Part shown: in pieces, positions 40,801 through 49,400 of the stretch
Layout: every line of letters begins with the position of its first letter
How positions within the stretch are numbered: position 1 is the stretch's first letter
Origin: Stichopus chloronotus
Taxonomy: Eukaryota; Echinodermata; Holothuroidea; Aspidochirotida; Stichopodidae
Length of the DNA stretch: 64,000 bases
Direction of reading: 5' to 3'
Assembly (NCBI GenBank): GCA_021234535.1
Contig: CM037837.1
Location: 7,538,218-7,602,217, forward strand
The notes under the pieces: model-generated
The model's input: only the letters and a program-made list of their open reading frames with translations
Told to the model about the DNA's origin: nothing
The model's database searches: none
Translations under genes and position numbers: made by a program

Positions 40801-40902
40801 CTTCGTCCCGGGTCGAATGCAGCACGGAATACGGCCGAGTCTGTCCTACACCATGCTCTGAGACTTCAAACGACACTGAAGAGAACTGGTAGTGCTAGGT
40901 GA
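10147..40902 (+). CDS. STK36: STK36 / Fused serine-threonine kinase, complete 30-exon gene
   Basis: The product is the orthologue of vertebrate STK36 (Drosophila Fused), a cytoplasmic and ciliary kinase. Fused acts in Hedgehog signalling through Gli/SUFU; vertebrate STK36 is also needed for the central pair of motile cilia. I assembled 30 exons with GT donors, AG acceptors and matching phases, giving 3,963 nt or 1,320 residues plus stop; the human protein is about 1,315. Layout: N-terminal kinase domain (residues 1-255), charged linker (260-400), then a long helical ARM/HEAT-like region to the C-terminus. The ATG at 10,147 sits in a GCCATGG context and opens directly into the kinase glycine loop. 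No break is seen. Exon coordinates are in the four block entries that follow. Exon borders come from reading, not transcripts. Confidence 0.95.
15062..16491 (+). CDS. STK36: STK36 exons 8-9: charged linker
   Basis: Exons 15062-15225 (residues 260-314) and 16237-16491 (315-399). The encoded segment is rich in Lys, Glu and Gln, with [13 protein letters not shown] runs. It follows the kinase domain and has no globular fold that I recognise. In the family this region is poorly conserved and links kinase to C-terminal repeats. Both exons keep frame exactly (exon 8 enters in phase 1, exon 9 is phase 0 at both ends). The acceptor of exon 9 (AAATCAG at 16236) is weak, so the exact start of exon 9 is less certain than the others. 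Confidence 0.85.
17165..17398 (-). mobile_element. tRNA-derived SINE, family A, copy 1 (minus strand)
   Basis: On the minus strand the element opens with an RNA polymerase III A-box-like GTGGCTGAGTGGAC, continues through GTGGCATCTGAAGCAA, and has a B-box-like GGGGTTTGATCCCTGGC followed by TGGGTCACAGT. The same order is present on the plus strand at about 31,508-31,745, including the 3' tail around GAAGTTGT and CTTCTTCCA. It lies in intron 9 of STK36, antisense to the gene. Confidence 0.75.
17480..17636. repeat. foldback element, family F1, copy 1
   Basis: The left arm is built of repeats like GACAAATTCCC and AGATTCCCCCT. After a short spacer with a 10-base T run, the right arm holds the reverse-complement type, such as GGGGTATTTGTC and GGGTAACTGTC. 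The arms are therefore short tandem repeats of about 14-15 bp in opposite orientation, the architecture of foldback transposons. Two larger relatives are at 30.47-30.70 and 30.88-31.21 kb. It sits in STK36 intron 9. Confidence 0.6.
17872..32857 (+). CDS. STK36: STK36 exons 10-23: central helical region
   Basis: Exons: 17872-18095, 19740-19839, 20105-20196, 20904-21009, 21918-22053, 23171-23298, 23736-23837, 24475-24573, 27689-27783, 28438-28501, 29498-29608, 31343-31479, 32386-32563, 32754-32857. They encode residues 400-957. Family-specific matches include [11 protein letters not shown] then LEGMLEGAS in exon 10, CETMD at the start of exon 14, [11 protein letters not shown] ending exon 17, and [11 protein letters not shown] at the start of exon 20. 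The composition is leucine-rich helical repeats, consistent with ARM/HEAT-like scaffolding. The introns carry most of the repeats listed separately. Confidence 0.9.
18431..18581. mobile_element. MITE with perfect 36-bp terminal inverted repeats
   Basis: Bases 18431-18466 and 18546-18581 are perfect reverse complements over 36 bases, beginning TATACTTACCCCTTGC. The terminal TA could be a Tc1/mariner-type target duplication. The 79-base interior is GC-rich (GGGCGGGCGAGGC) and non-coding. A related, one-sided copy lies at 63,613-63,725. It is inside STK36 intron 10. Confidence 0.85.
19225..19412 (+). repeat. polypyrimidine tract in STK36 intron 10
   Basis: About 190 bases made almost entirely of C and T, with TTCC, CTCTCC and TTTCCC blocks. 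It lies about 330 bases before the exon 11 acceptor. No unit length is regular. It keeps several overlapping frames open, none of which looks like a gene. Confidence 0.7.
25080..25800 (+). repeat. DR1-bearing ~144-bp repeat, short array
   Basis: The element opens with a head (GATGAAAGAGAAACCTATG, then a TG microsatellite, then GACACTTCACTTGTTAACAC). Degenerate monomers follow, each with ATATCTTGAG, AAGAACCCTAT, TTTGGTGG and GGGTCAAAGGTCA landmarks. Perfect DR1 motifs are at 25308-25320 and 25452-25464. The same head and monomers recur at 38.8-40.3 kb. A 13-base C run (25086-25098) precedes it. It lies in STK36 intron 17. Confidence 0.85.
25801..27230 (+). other. STK36 intron 17, unassigned part
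   Basis: Between the two blocks of the DR1-bearing repeat the intron holds unique-looking AT-rich sequence. I see no exon, RNA or element that I can name here. Confidence 0.5.
27235..27500 (+). repeat. DR1-bearing repeat, diverged monomers
   Basis: The landmarks AAGAACC, GGGGTCACC, AACACAATATCTTCAAG and GGGGGTCAAGGTCATCTG appear in the order of the 25.1-kb array but more diverged. Roughly two monomers in STK36 intron 17, about 190 bases before exon 18. Confidence 0.7.
27776..28022 (+). repeat. minisatellite built on the exon 18 splice donor
   Basis: Starting at the 3' end of STK36 exon 18, eight to nine units of about 26 bp follow, with consensus GTTATCTTACATACCACCAA. The true exon-intron border reads CCAAG|GTAGGTTATC; an internal unit at about 27903-27917 reads CCAAAGGTAGGTTATC, a near copy of that border. 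The array is in-frame over part of its length, which makes a spurious 143-codon frame from 27798. Confidence 0.8.
30470..30700. repeat. foldback element, family F1, copy 2
   Basis: Left arm (about 30472-30550) has C-rich units such as GGCAATTCCTCC and ACAATTCCCCT. Right arm (30560-30700) has G-rich units such as GGAATTGTCAGGGGGG and GGAATTGTCTTGGGG. The period is about 15 bp and the arms are in opposite orientation. It lies in STK36 intron 20, about 180 bases from copy 3. Confidence 0.7.
30880..31208. repeat. foldback element, family F1, copy 3
   Basis: Left arm (about 30885-31025) carries about nine C-type units such as GGACAATTTCC and GGCAATTTCCCCC. After a short CCCTAACCCTT spacer, the right arm (31055-31205) carries G-type units such as GGGAATTGTCC and GGAAATTGTCC. 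This is the longest and best preserved copy and ends about 135 bases before exon 21. Confidence 0.75.
31508..31745 (+). mobile_element. tRNA-derived SINE, family A, copy 2 (plus strand)
   Basis: A-box-like GTAGCTGAGTGGATAAAGG, then GTGACATCTGAAGCAA, B-box-like GGTTTGATTCCCGG and CGGGTCACAGTGAGATGGG match copy 1 in order. The 3' part shares GAAGTTGTAATAAACCACA and CTTCTTCCA. The spacing between the boxes suits a class II tRNA with a long variable arm (Ser or Leu), though the exact parent tRNA cannot be fixed by eye. It lies in STK36 intron 21, sense to the gene. Confidence 0.8.
33464..40902 (+). CDS. STK36: STK36 exons 24-30: C-terminal ARM-like repeats and stop
   Basis: Exons: 33464-33743, 34453-34594, 35339-35523, 36409-36538, 36986-37058, 38030-38126, 40720-40902. 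Residues 958-1320. Exon 24 holds [14 protein letters not shown]. Exons 26-29 encode consecutive ARM-like helices ([56 protein letters not shown]) that are the best conserved part after the kinase. Exon 30 encodes a basic tail ending RTGSAR with TGA at 40900. The acceptor of exon 30 (GTAAAG) has a weak pyrimidine tract, but the frame and the resemblance to the human C-terminal basic tail support it. Confidence 0.9.
34803..34850 (+). repeat. (AATC)n microsatellite
   Basis: About eleven CAAT/AATC tetranucleotides, interrupted once by CAGT, in STK36 intron 25. Confidence 0.95.
36661..36712 (+). repeat. (ATGG)n microsatellite
   Basis: Thirteen uninterrupted ATGG units in STK36 intron 27. Long perfect repeats of this kind are usually length-polymorphic. 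Confidence 0.97.
38387..38722. mobile_element. possible hAT-type MITE
   Basis: The ends carry short inverted AGGGTTCCT / AGGAACCCT motifs. The right half (minus strand) reads ATGGTCATGGAAAACATGG and the left half contains TTTTCATGGC and TTCCATGAAG. The CAGGGTTC-like ends suggest hAT. Flanking ATATAT and ATGTAT are only a weak target-duplication candidate. In STK36 intron 29. Confidence 0.4.
38837..40270 (+). repeat. DR1-bearing ~144-bp tandem array, long copy
   Basis: A head like that at 25.1 kb (GATGGCAAGAGAAACCTATG, a short GT run, GACACTTAACTTGTT) is followed by at least seven monomers. AGGTCA anchors fall near 39011, 39155, 39298, 39438, 39583, 39728 and 39862, so the period is 134-145 bp. 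A degenerate monomer ends near 40250. Monomers include AACTTTGTT, ATATCTCA, GATGCATTATATC, AAGAACCCTA and paired AGGTCA-like half sites; 39155-39167 is a perfect DR1. The array fills more than half of STK36 intron 29. Confidence 0.9.
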
Positions 40903-42328
40903 TGATGTTATCATTAGGTCACAGACAGGTGACTTCAATACCTACAGCATCTGGAGTTTGGTCACCAACTTTCCTTACAACATGAGGCCTTTCTCATGTT
41001 TAAGATCGCAGTTTCTTACGGTGTCTGAGAGACCACAGTTTGTCATATTCTTTGGACACAACTTTTAGTTTGGTGACTTAAATGATTTCTCTAGATCTGA
41101 AAACATTTTTTTACTGTGCACTCTGATAAAGGTGGTATGGATTAATGGGTGCATTACACTTTAGCAACATGTGTCCCAAAACTTCACAATGACTTTCTTG
41201 TTGTGAAACATGACTGGTAGTGACAAACTTAAGATAAGATGCTGCATTATGGTTTGACCTTAATTTGTTAGCCCCCCAGACATTTCCAATGTCCAGAGTT
41301 CCTTAGCAGTAAACAGAGCTTTAAGGAAAAAAAAATCAACTAATTGACCCAAACTGTAGTATTCAGTCTTAAAACTTCAATGAGCATTTAATCTTAAAAC
41401 TTACTATAAACCCACAACACCAGCCTGTCGCTGTAAACTGACCGACTACTTAATCAGCCTACAATCTGAGTGCTAATTCTTACACTTGGTTATGGTGAAA
41501 AACAAATATAGGAGGTAGTGAGGATTCATGTGTCAGATAGTGCAGGCCAGTTTGTTAATGATGATGGCATTAAAACCAAGACATGCCAACTCACAAGAGG
41601 AACCCCTTGACTCTGAAGATGTGATAGCTTTGCTTGAACACCAGCAGAGAATCTAAACACCAAACAAGATTATTATGTTTTCAAACCACACATATTGCCT
41701 TCAAGTACAAGGTTCCTTTGAAAGGAAAACAAATGATGCTATTATGACACTCTGGTTTGTTAGTTGATGTAAAAAAAAAAATCAAATGTGAAAAAAAAAA
41801 AATCAAATGTAGCAAACAGAGATTTGGCATGAATATATAAAGAGGGGAAGCAATCTGAGACAAAGCATTTAGAAGTATTTTGATTATAAGGAAGCAGTGA
41901 CAAGTGATGAAGCCCAATAGGAAATTAGGTCACGACATCACCTCTACTCACGATGTTATGCATATTTAGGAACTAAAGCCTTCCTTCATGCATATTTTGC
42001 AGCTGATTTTCCTCACCAAATGTTACCCGTGTGCCTTTAAATCTTGTGACATCATAGTGACATAAGTTGCTAATGCATTCTTCCCCCCCCCCCCCCTCAG
42101 TATTATGCACATTGCACCTGGGGTAGATTTTAGTAGTACACTGGTAAAATATATTGCATCAAATCTATCAGACCTGATCAGACTAACCTCTGGGTCAAAC
42201 CACTTTTAGAGCTGCCAATTATTCATACTGCCAGAGATGGGATGTTAAACAAAGTGCAAAAAGTAGCAATGAATTTGCATGTAAACATTTACACACATTA
42301 ATCTGTATTGTCGTATTTATTTGTGTAT

Positions 42329-42339
42329 AATAAAATAAA
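42329..42339 (+). terminator. candidate STK36 polyadenylation signal
   Basis: Two overlapping AATAAA hexamers, about 1.4 kb after the STK36 stop codon. No other AATAAA was noticed between 40,903 and here, but other signal variants are possible, so this is only a candidate. Confidence 0.3.
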
Positions 42340-42660
42340 CATTTTAGTTTCATGACAAGAGCATTCTTCCCTTGTTTTGTTTCCTAAATGTATTCTGAGA
42401 TCTATTTCTTTTCTATTTCGGCCTGCAGTCAAACTTGAAATTGCCTTCCCCTCGTTGTTAAAATTTTCAGGCTCGAAGAATATGGTGTCACCATGGCAAT
42501 ACTTCCTTCTGCAAATATTTAGGCAACTTTATAATAGACAATGGACATTCCAGGAGACAGGTCCCTGGGAAAGTGACCTGACACATGTTTTCATAAGGGG
42601 AAACATTTTACTTTTACTTGCTGAAATTCTTCTACATGAAGAACTTGCTGCAGTTCCTCC

Positions 42661-42666
42661 TTTATT
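42661..42666 (-). terminator. candidate GOSR1 polyadenylation signal
   Basis: TTTATT on the plus strand reads AATAAA on the minus strand, about 830 bases after the GOSR1 stop. It would leave the two converging transcripts just separated. Unproven. Confidence 0.25.
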
Positions 42667-43494
42667 ACAGTACATGCAGATGTTATCCATCTTCCATATA
42701 AATCATGGTCATTTTCTCTTATCTGAACCATAGTGCAATGCGTAGAAACAGGTCTGTGTTAAAAAAGTGGTTCTACAACTCTGACCTGACAAGAAGTTTT
42801 GATTCATAATAAAGGTATATATATATATTTATATATATGCAGAAAAACAGAGTGGCCTAACCACACATACATCAAACTAAAGTCACAAAATCAATTGAAA
42901 ATGAAAGGCAGTAAACAACAGGAATGAATCTCTTACAGTTCCATTTATGAAAAGAAAATATTTTGGTTTCACAATATTTCCAGAGTAGCTCCTCCACAGT
43001 GCCACATCACTTCGTTGACTGTGGTGCACACCCACCCAGCCAGGGTGGGCAGAAAAAGTGCTTGTAATGTGTCATACCATTGTTCTGTATAGCTGATAGT
43101 TCTGAATGTGAAGAATGAGTCTCTCAAATATAGAACCACACATCAAGAAAACATATTTTCGACTTAATGGTATCGCAATAATTGCTCCTCCAGGATCTCA
43201 CCGTAATACAAGTAGACTGCAATGACCTACCAATCAGTTTCATCTTTGTTACTGTATAGTGCTGAGACAGTTTTGCTACTAAAACTCTTAATTCTAGAAA
43301 AGCCTCACAGACAAGCAAACTCATTCCAGGTGAAGCGTAGCTATAAGGCAGACAATTCCATGTAGGTTGCATTCAACAGTTGACAGATGTCCAGAGAGCA
43401 ATGTAATTAGTGTATCTGACAACCAACTTTCTGTCACTGTACTTCCAGCACGACTGAAACGTTTCACCATAGGGCACCGTCAAAATGCCCGGGC

Positions 43495-46400
43495 TCATCG
43501 GATAGCATAAAGCAGCAAAAGTATTATGCACACGGCTATCACCCCACCGATGATGAGCGTGTCTCGCCTCTTGCGGATGTTTATCCTCTGTATTAGACTG
43601 TTTAAGAGTGGAAATCGATCTGGGAGGTTCGGTCAAGGTCCAATAAGATGGTAGTTCACCAAGAATTCCTTATTAAACTCAACAAAAAAAAAAGATGTGA
43701 AATAAACACTACCTCAAGAATCACTAATTTCTTGAGATGATTAAATAGAGCATCCCACTGACTCTGTTGATAAATGTGAGCTTACTGAGTGACCTACTGA
43801 CTCGGGCCTTGTTTTTCTTGCCACATTGAATCACAATTGAGTCATGTTAAAGGGACGTAAACATTGCAATAATGTGGACTGAACTGGTTAGTTAGTTATT
43901 TGCACAATATGCTGTGACAAAATGAAACCCCATTTACTCTCTAACAGGTTCCTCGCCCCAACCAAGAATGACAGTGAACACTTTCTTCATCCCCACCCGG
44001 AAAAATCCAGAACACGAAAATACATTGGTTTTGATGATTTCGTTGTAAGAACTTTGTCGAAGCTTTTTGTCAAAGTTTAGCTTCTTGAGACATGTACACA
44101 AACATACGCACACACCATGGGTTACAAATCCAAAAAGTTACAATTATCATTGCAATTATAAATTCAAAACACTTTTAACACTCTACATAACAAGGAAAAT
44201 TCAGCTTCCTAACAATTGATGGTACCCTTGTAAGAATAGCAACAACCTGTTACTGCTTGCAAGGGTCAACAATAAACTTGTACTTATGGCTTTCTGATGT
44301 TGCTACAAGTAAGGCAATATAGCCACTCAAGTAGCCAATCACACACCACTGGCTCGCCCTACTATTGGTAAAGGTAACATGTATGCTAGAGCTCTGAAAA
44401 AAAATAAAGACTACTGCTCAAATTTGTTCAAAGGATACTGGCTAAATTATTCATTCCAGTTGATATTTTCTTCATAGTATTTCTTTGTTCCCTCAAGTTC
44501 TCCTTTGTTGCCATGGCGACACTGTTGAGGAAGCAAGAAGAAGCAGGAGAAAATTCCATCAGCGCTTTCAATTCCCTATATAGATAATACTGCATGGTAC
44601 AAATAAATTAAAGTAAATTGATACATTTTCACTTTTCTGAGGTGGGGGGGGGGGGGTGAGGAGGCAAATGGGATTGACGGGGTAGTCATGGTGAGGATAT
44701 ATGTCACCACCTTTCTACAGCTTGTTTCTTTGAAGGTAACAAATTAAGACTTGAGCATGGCCGGGGAACAATACCCTTTTTTTCTGATTTTATCTGGGGT
44801 TCGTATAAGTGTACAGTACTCACTCTATCGTTTCGTCAGCTATCCTATCAGCACTGGTGAAAGAAAAGCAGAGATGAAAGCGACATTAACAAAATGTTAT
44901 CACAAACTAAATAGTTTCATCAAACCAGGTTCAATAATGCAACAATTACTTCAAACAAAACCCTAAGCTGGAGGTGTGGACCATTCAGTCAGTTCTCTTC
45001 AGCTCTGCAGATGTTCTTCACAACAGTACAAGACAAGGCGGAATTTCAACGAGCTGCAAAGCATGATGTTACAGTAATCTTTTTTATGGAACATACAATT
45101 TTTTATAGCAATGTTTTCCTACTGAAGAACAATTCACAAATATGTTAAAATCCCATTCAAGAGGATATTTTCATATTCGTTGCAAATAAGCACAAAGGAT
45201 CCTGAAATCGGTGAACGACTCTGACCTTTCTAAAAACTGTCACAGACTTTATCATGTCATAGATTCAGAGCCAATTAAAAGTTTAATCCCTCCCGACAAC
45301 TTACTTTCTAATATGTTCGTTCTCTTTAAGGTATATTTCTGATCTTCTATTCAGGCCTGAGGAACTCTTGTAAGCATCAATATCCCTCTTCACTGACCCT
45401 AACAGTTCCTCCCTTTCTCTGCAAGCTGTGATGTTTGCTTTTGTTTTCAGGAATTCTTGGCTGTAGTCTTGCAAGATGTCTCTGTGCCTCTGCAATGTAT
45501 GCAGTAAGGCAGAGCTTGGTGATGTCATCGATATGCTGTTTGTGTATTCGGACATTTTGTCATTGATTTCGGTGAGCTGTAAGATCAGATAGCAAAGTAA
45601 TGATTTCAGCAAAAAAGAAGAAGAAAAAAAAAAAAACTGCTGCAAAGTACATTCTGATCTGTTTAACCAAAACAACGAAAGTACTTAAGAGGGCATTTTA
45701 AAATGCAAACATTTTTGAAGATTTCACATCTTCCTCTTCAGGCAAATACATACAAAAGTTTCAATCATACAAAATCTTCAAGAACACTCGCATTTTAATG
45801 TGACTCTCAAGAGCTTTCTTTTTTGTATCTGCTCTTTTATCTGGTTTTACTGCTGTATAACACTTCTAAACTTATGTTCTGATTTTACAACATTTTGGTG
45901 CTTCACAAAGTCTTTCCATGGCCATTCTCTCAGGGGCAGCTGCAAAGTGGAAGGCAGTGGGGGTTAGAATGAAATGCAGTACAACACTTCATGCAAATTA
46001 TATTTGTAGCATTCACAGGGTGCAACTATTATTTGGAGTCTTTAGGTACTTACTTTCCTTAAGAGTTGCTCAATTTCCATGGCCATGGTGTCAAACATGT
46101 GTTCACTGTTCGAAGCACTGAGTAACGGAGATGTGTCGGAGCTGTGCACAGAAAAATTACAACATTATGTAATTACCCACTCTTTACCCAGTTGAATAAT
46201 CACAAGAACAAATTACTCACATGCAAACTGAATATTTTGACAGGAAAACATGAAACTTAACAACTTCGAAACAATAATAAAAACATCCTCTTGAAACCAA
46301 AAGTGACATTTGATTGCAAATTTGTCTATGGCAACAATTCTGGCTCAACAGCTAATTTTAGATTCATAAAATTTAGGTGACACATAATTTATATTATACT

Positions 46401-49400
46401 GAAGACAAAAGTGTAGGCCTACAGTTTAAGCTACTTAAATGAATGTGCAACACAAAAACACCAAACACTGTAAAGTGGAGGTGAATGTGTGCGACAACTA
46501 TGTGAAGAAGTAAACTGTGCAATAATAAAGGAAATAATGGACACGAACGAGTGAGTCGTCACTTACATTATCATCTATTGATCAAAGTTGAACATCTCAC
46601 ACAAAGACAGAATATACACTGACTGCATTTGCAGGAGAAAAGTGAATTCTGATTATAAAAAGTGTATGTGCAGAAGATACAAAGTTTCAAGGTTTGCCAA
46701 GTTTTCTTCATGCTAAATGCATAGCTGGAAACGGTAGGCAAAAGGCGAAATCATCTGAGAAAAGACATTGCATAGATACTTCAGACGAAAGCATGCACGT
46801 TCTAAAGCATGCAATCAAAATTCTGCCATCTGTTCAGTGTTGCAAGTGCAGAGAGATCCTTACATTTTATATGAAATAGTTATGACTGACATATAAACAC
46901 ATTATTAAAACTTTAAACAGTAATGAAAGATGAAAAACGTTATAATACTTGAAAGTTACCTGCTAATATCATCTCTGTGGGAGCTGTAACTTGTCCCGAG
47001 CTTGCTGAAAGACACCAGTTTTAAGTCTATCTCATTTTCAAGTTGCCTTGCCCTCTTCCGAAGGTCTTTAGGAAAGAGAAATGAGGCAGAAGCTGATGGA
47101 ATTGCACTAACCTTGGGAAGGGAGCTTTTGAATGTTACTAAAGGAAGTTATTATGGGGTACACCGTCGTCTTCAGTCCAACAAATTTTCAGTCCGAAAAT
47201 GAAATGCAAGTTTTCAGTGTGACAAAACAAGTTTTCAGTCTGCCAACTTTTCAGTCCGAATATGAAAGACACGTTTTCAGCCTGAAAAGACAACTTATCA
47301 ATCTGAAGATAAGGTACACGTTTTCAGTTTGAAACGTTCTCAGTCCAAATACTGGATACACATTTTTAGTCAAAAAAAAATTGTCAGTCCAAAAATGAAA
47401 TACACATTGTTAGTCTGAAAATGAAATACACGCTTTCAGTCTGAAAATGAAATACATGTGTTTAGTCTGAAAAATTAAATACGCGTTTTCACGAGTTCCG
47501 AAAATAAATATGGGTGTTTAGTCTGAAAGGTAAACAAGCATTTTCCAGTTCAAGAATGCAATTTACATAGTGACCTTATTTCAAAAATAAGGTCACAATG
47601 ATGATAGAACATACTGCTACAAATGAGCCAAAAATTAGCCAAATCCACGCTGTGAGCGACCAATCCATTTGTTGATTTTACATGGAATGAACCTTTTCTG
47701 TCACTTTGTTTTATGCGAGGCTAACATCATGAACAGAGAGAATGATAAATTCTTGCTAAGACAGTGGGGTTTTGCATTTTCACAAGGTGGGAGGTTTGAG
47801 CTCTAATTTGTGTATTAAGTGTACCATCATCCCCGGTACCTTTTGCACCTTCCAGATTTTGTGTTAAGTGACAAAGTTCAAATGTCGGGGGTGTCAATAA
47901 AGTTTCATAAAACTGATAAAAAATCATTGACAGCAAAGGCAAAGGTCAACGACCTTAAAAAAATTCATGTTTGGGCTGAAAACGCATATTTTACTTTTGG
48001 ATTGAAAAGGTGTATTTTCTTTTCGGACTGAAAACTTGTCAGACTGAAAGTTTTTTGGACTGAAAAACAAGTATTTCATTTTTGAACTGAAAAAACATGT
48101 ATTTTATTTTCTGACTGAAAGCGTCTACTTTTTCGGAACTAAAACTTACTTTTCGTTTTCGGACTGGAAACTTATCCCGCTGAAAACTTTTCGGACTGAG
48201 AGGTGAAACCTGCTATCTATGTCTACCTCTAGTAACCATTCTGTGTAAACTTTCTAGCCCATCTACACTTATTCACAATGTTGCATCCTTGATGAACCCT
48301 TAAAAGCTCTCTAGATGGCTAACAACAACCCTCTCCAAACACAAAAAAATTCATACATAAAAAAAAAGCAAGAAAAAGGCACATCAAAAAATATGTACAT
48401 AAAGTTACATTTATTTTACCTATGTTGTTATAATGTAATATAAATCAAGCAAAACATGAACCCAAGATTTCTGCTGTTAGAAGTATTTTTATGCACCTAA
48501 ATTGACACACTATTACTTAAGTGGAGTTCCAAGCAACCATGTTTCATGTAAACAAAATGTCTAGCAGAAGGATCATCATTTTAGAGACATGGTGGTATTT
48601 CGAGGTGTATTCTGCATTGTTATTGAAGTGGCATTTCAAATTTGGCTACGAGGTCTAACCTGTAGGCAAGGGTGGAAAAATTTTATCAAAGAACAAGAAG
48701 TGTGACTGGCTTCATCAACCACATACCATGTTTAAGGAATTATGTCATTGTGCTTTCCATAAAATAAGTTAGATTGTCCGAAGTAATATAGTTTCAGCAG
48801 TTGGCACTTATTCTAGGGGATGTGTTCTTCTAGTTGTACTTACTATATTTGCGGATGATACAAAGATATTTAAAGAAATTAGAGGCATGGATGATAATGA
48901 GGATTTGCAGAGAGATCTTGATCAACTCCAGAGCTGGTCTGACAAGTGGCTTTTGCAGTTTCATCCCGACAAGTGCAAAGTGTTAACTGTCTCTCTTAAT
49001 AGGTATCATAGTTGTCTCCCTCGGAGTTATCACTTATACAATGATAGTGGCGATGAAGTGTTCTTGGAAAAGTCAGATTGTGAGAAGGATATAGGCATTT
49101 TTGTGGACAGTGGTCTGGACTTTTCAGAGCACATTCAGTACCAAGTAAGCAAGGCCAATAGTATTATGGGCCTTATTAGACGAACATATACGTTTTTGGA
49201 TGAGCAATGTTTCAAGCTTCTATTTCAGGCCTTGGTAAGGCCACATTTAGAATATGCTGCTGCTGTTTGGTCACCTCATTATCAACGTGACATTGATGCT
49301 ATTGAAAATGTTCAGAGGAGGGCAACTAGGTTGATTCCATCTTTAAAGGGTTTAACTTATATGGAAAGATTAAAGAAACTCAAGTTGCCAACTCTAAAGT

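Larger units (their letters stand above)
40903..43494. other. STK36-GOSR1 tail-to-tail interval (3' UTRs)
   Basis: The two genes converge here, so much of this interval is probably untranslated 3' sequence of one or the other. A 14-base C run is at 42083-42096 and a short TA-rich run near 42823. A 118-codon plus-strand frame (42377-42733) has no recognised domain. No further gene is supported. Confidence 0.55.

Noticed and set aside
42377..42733. 118-codon plus-strand frame between STK36 and GOSR1
   Set aside because: No domain or splice context; it lies where 3' UTRs are expected and starts at an arbitrary ATG. Transcript evidence would be needed.
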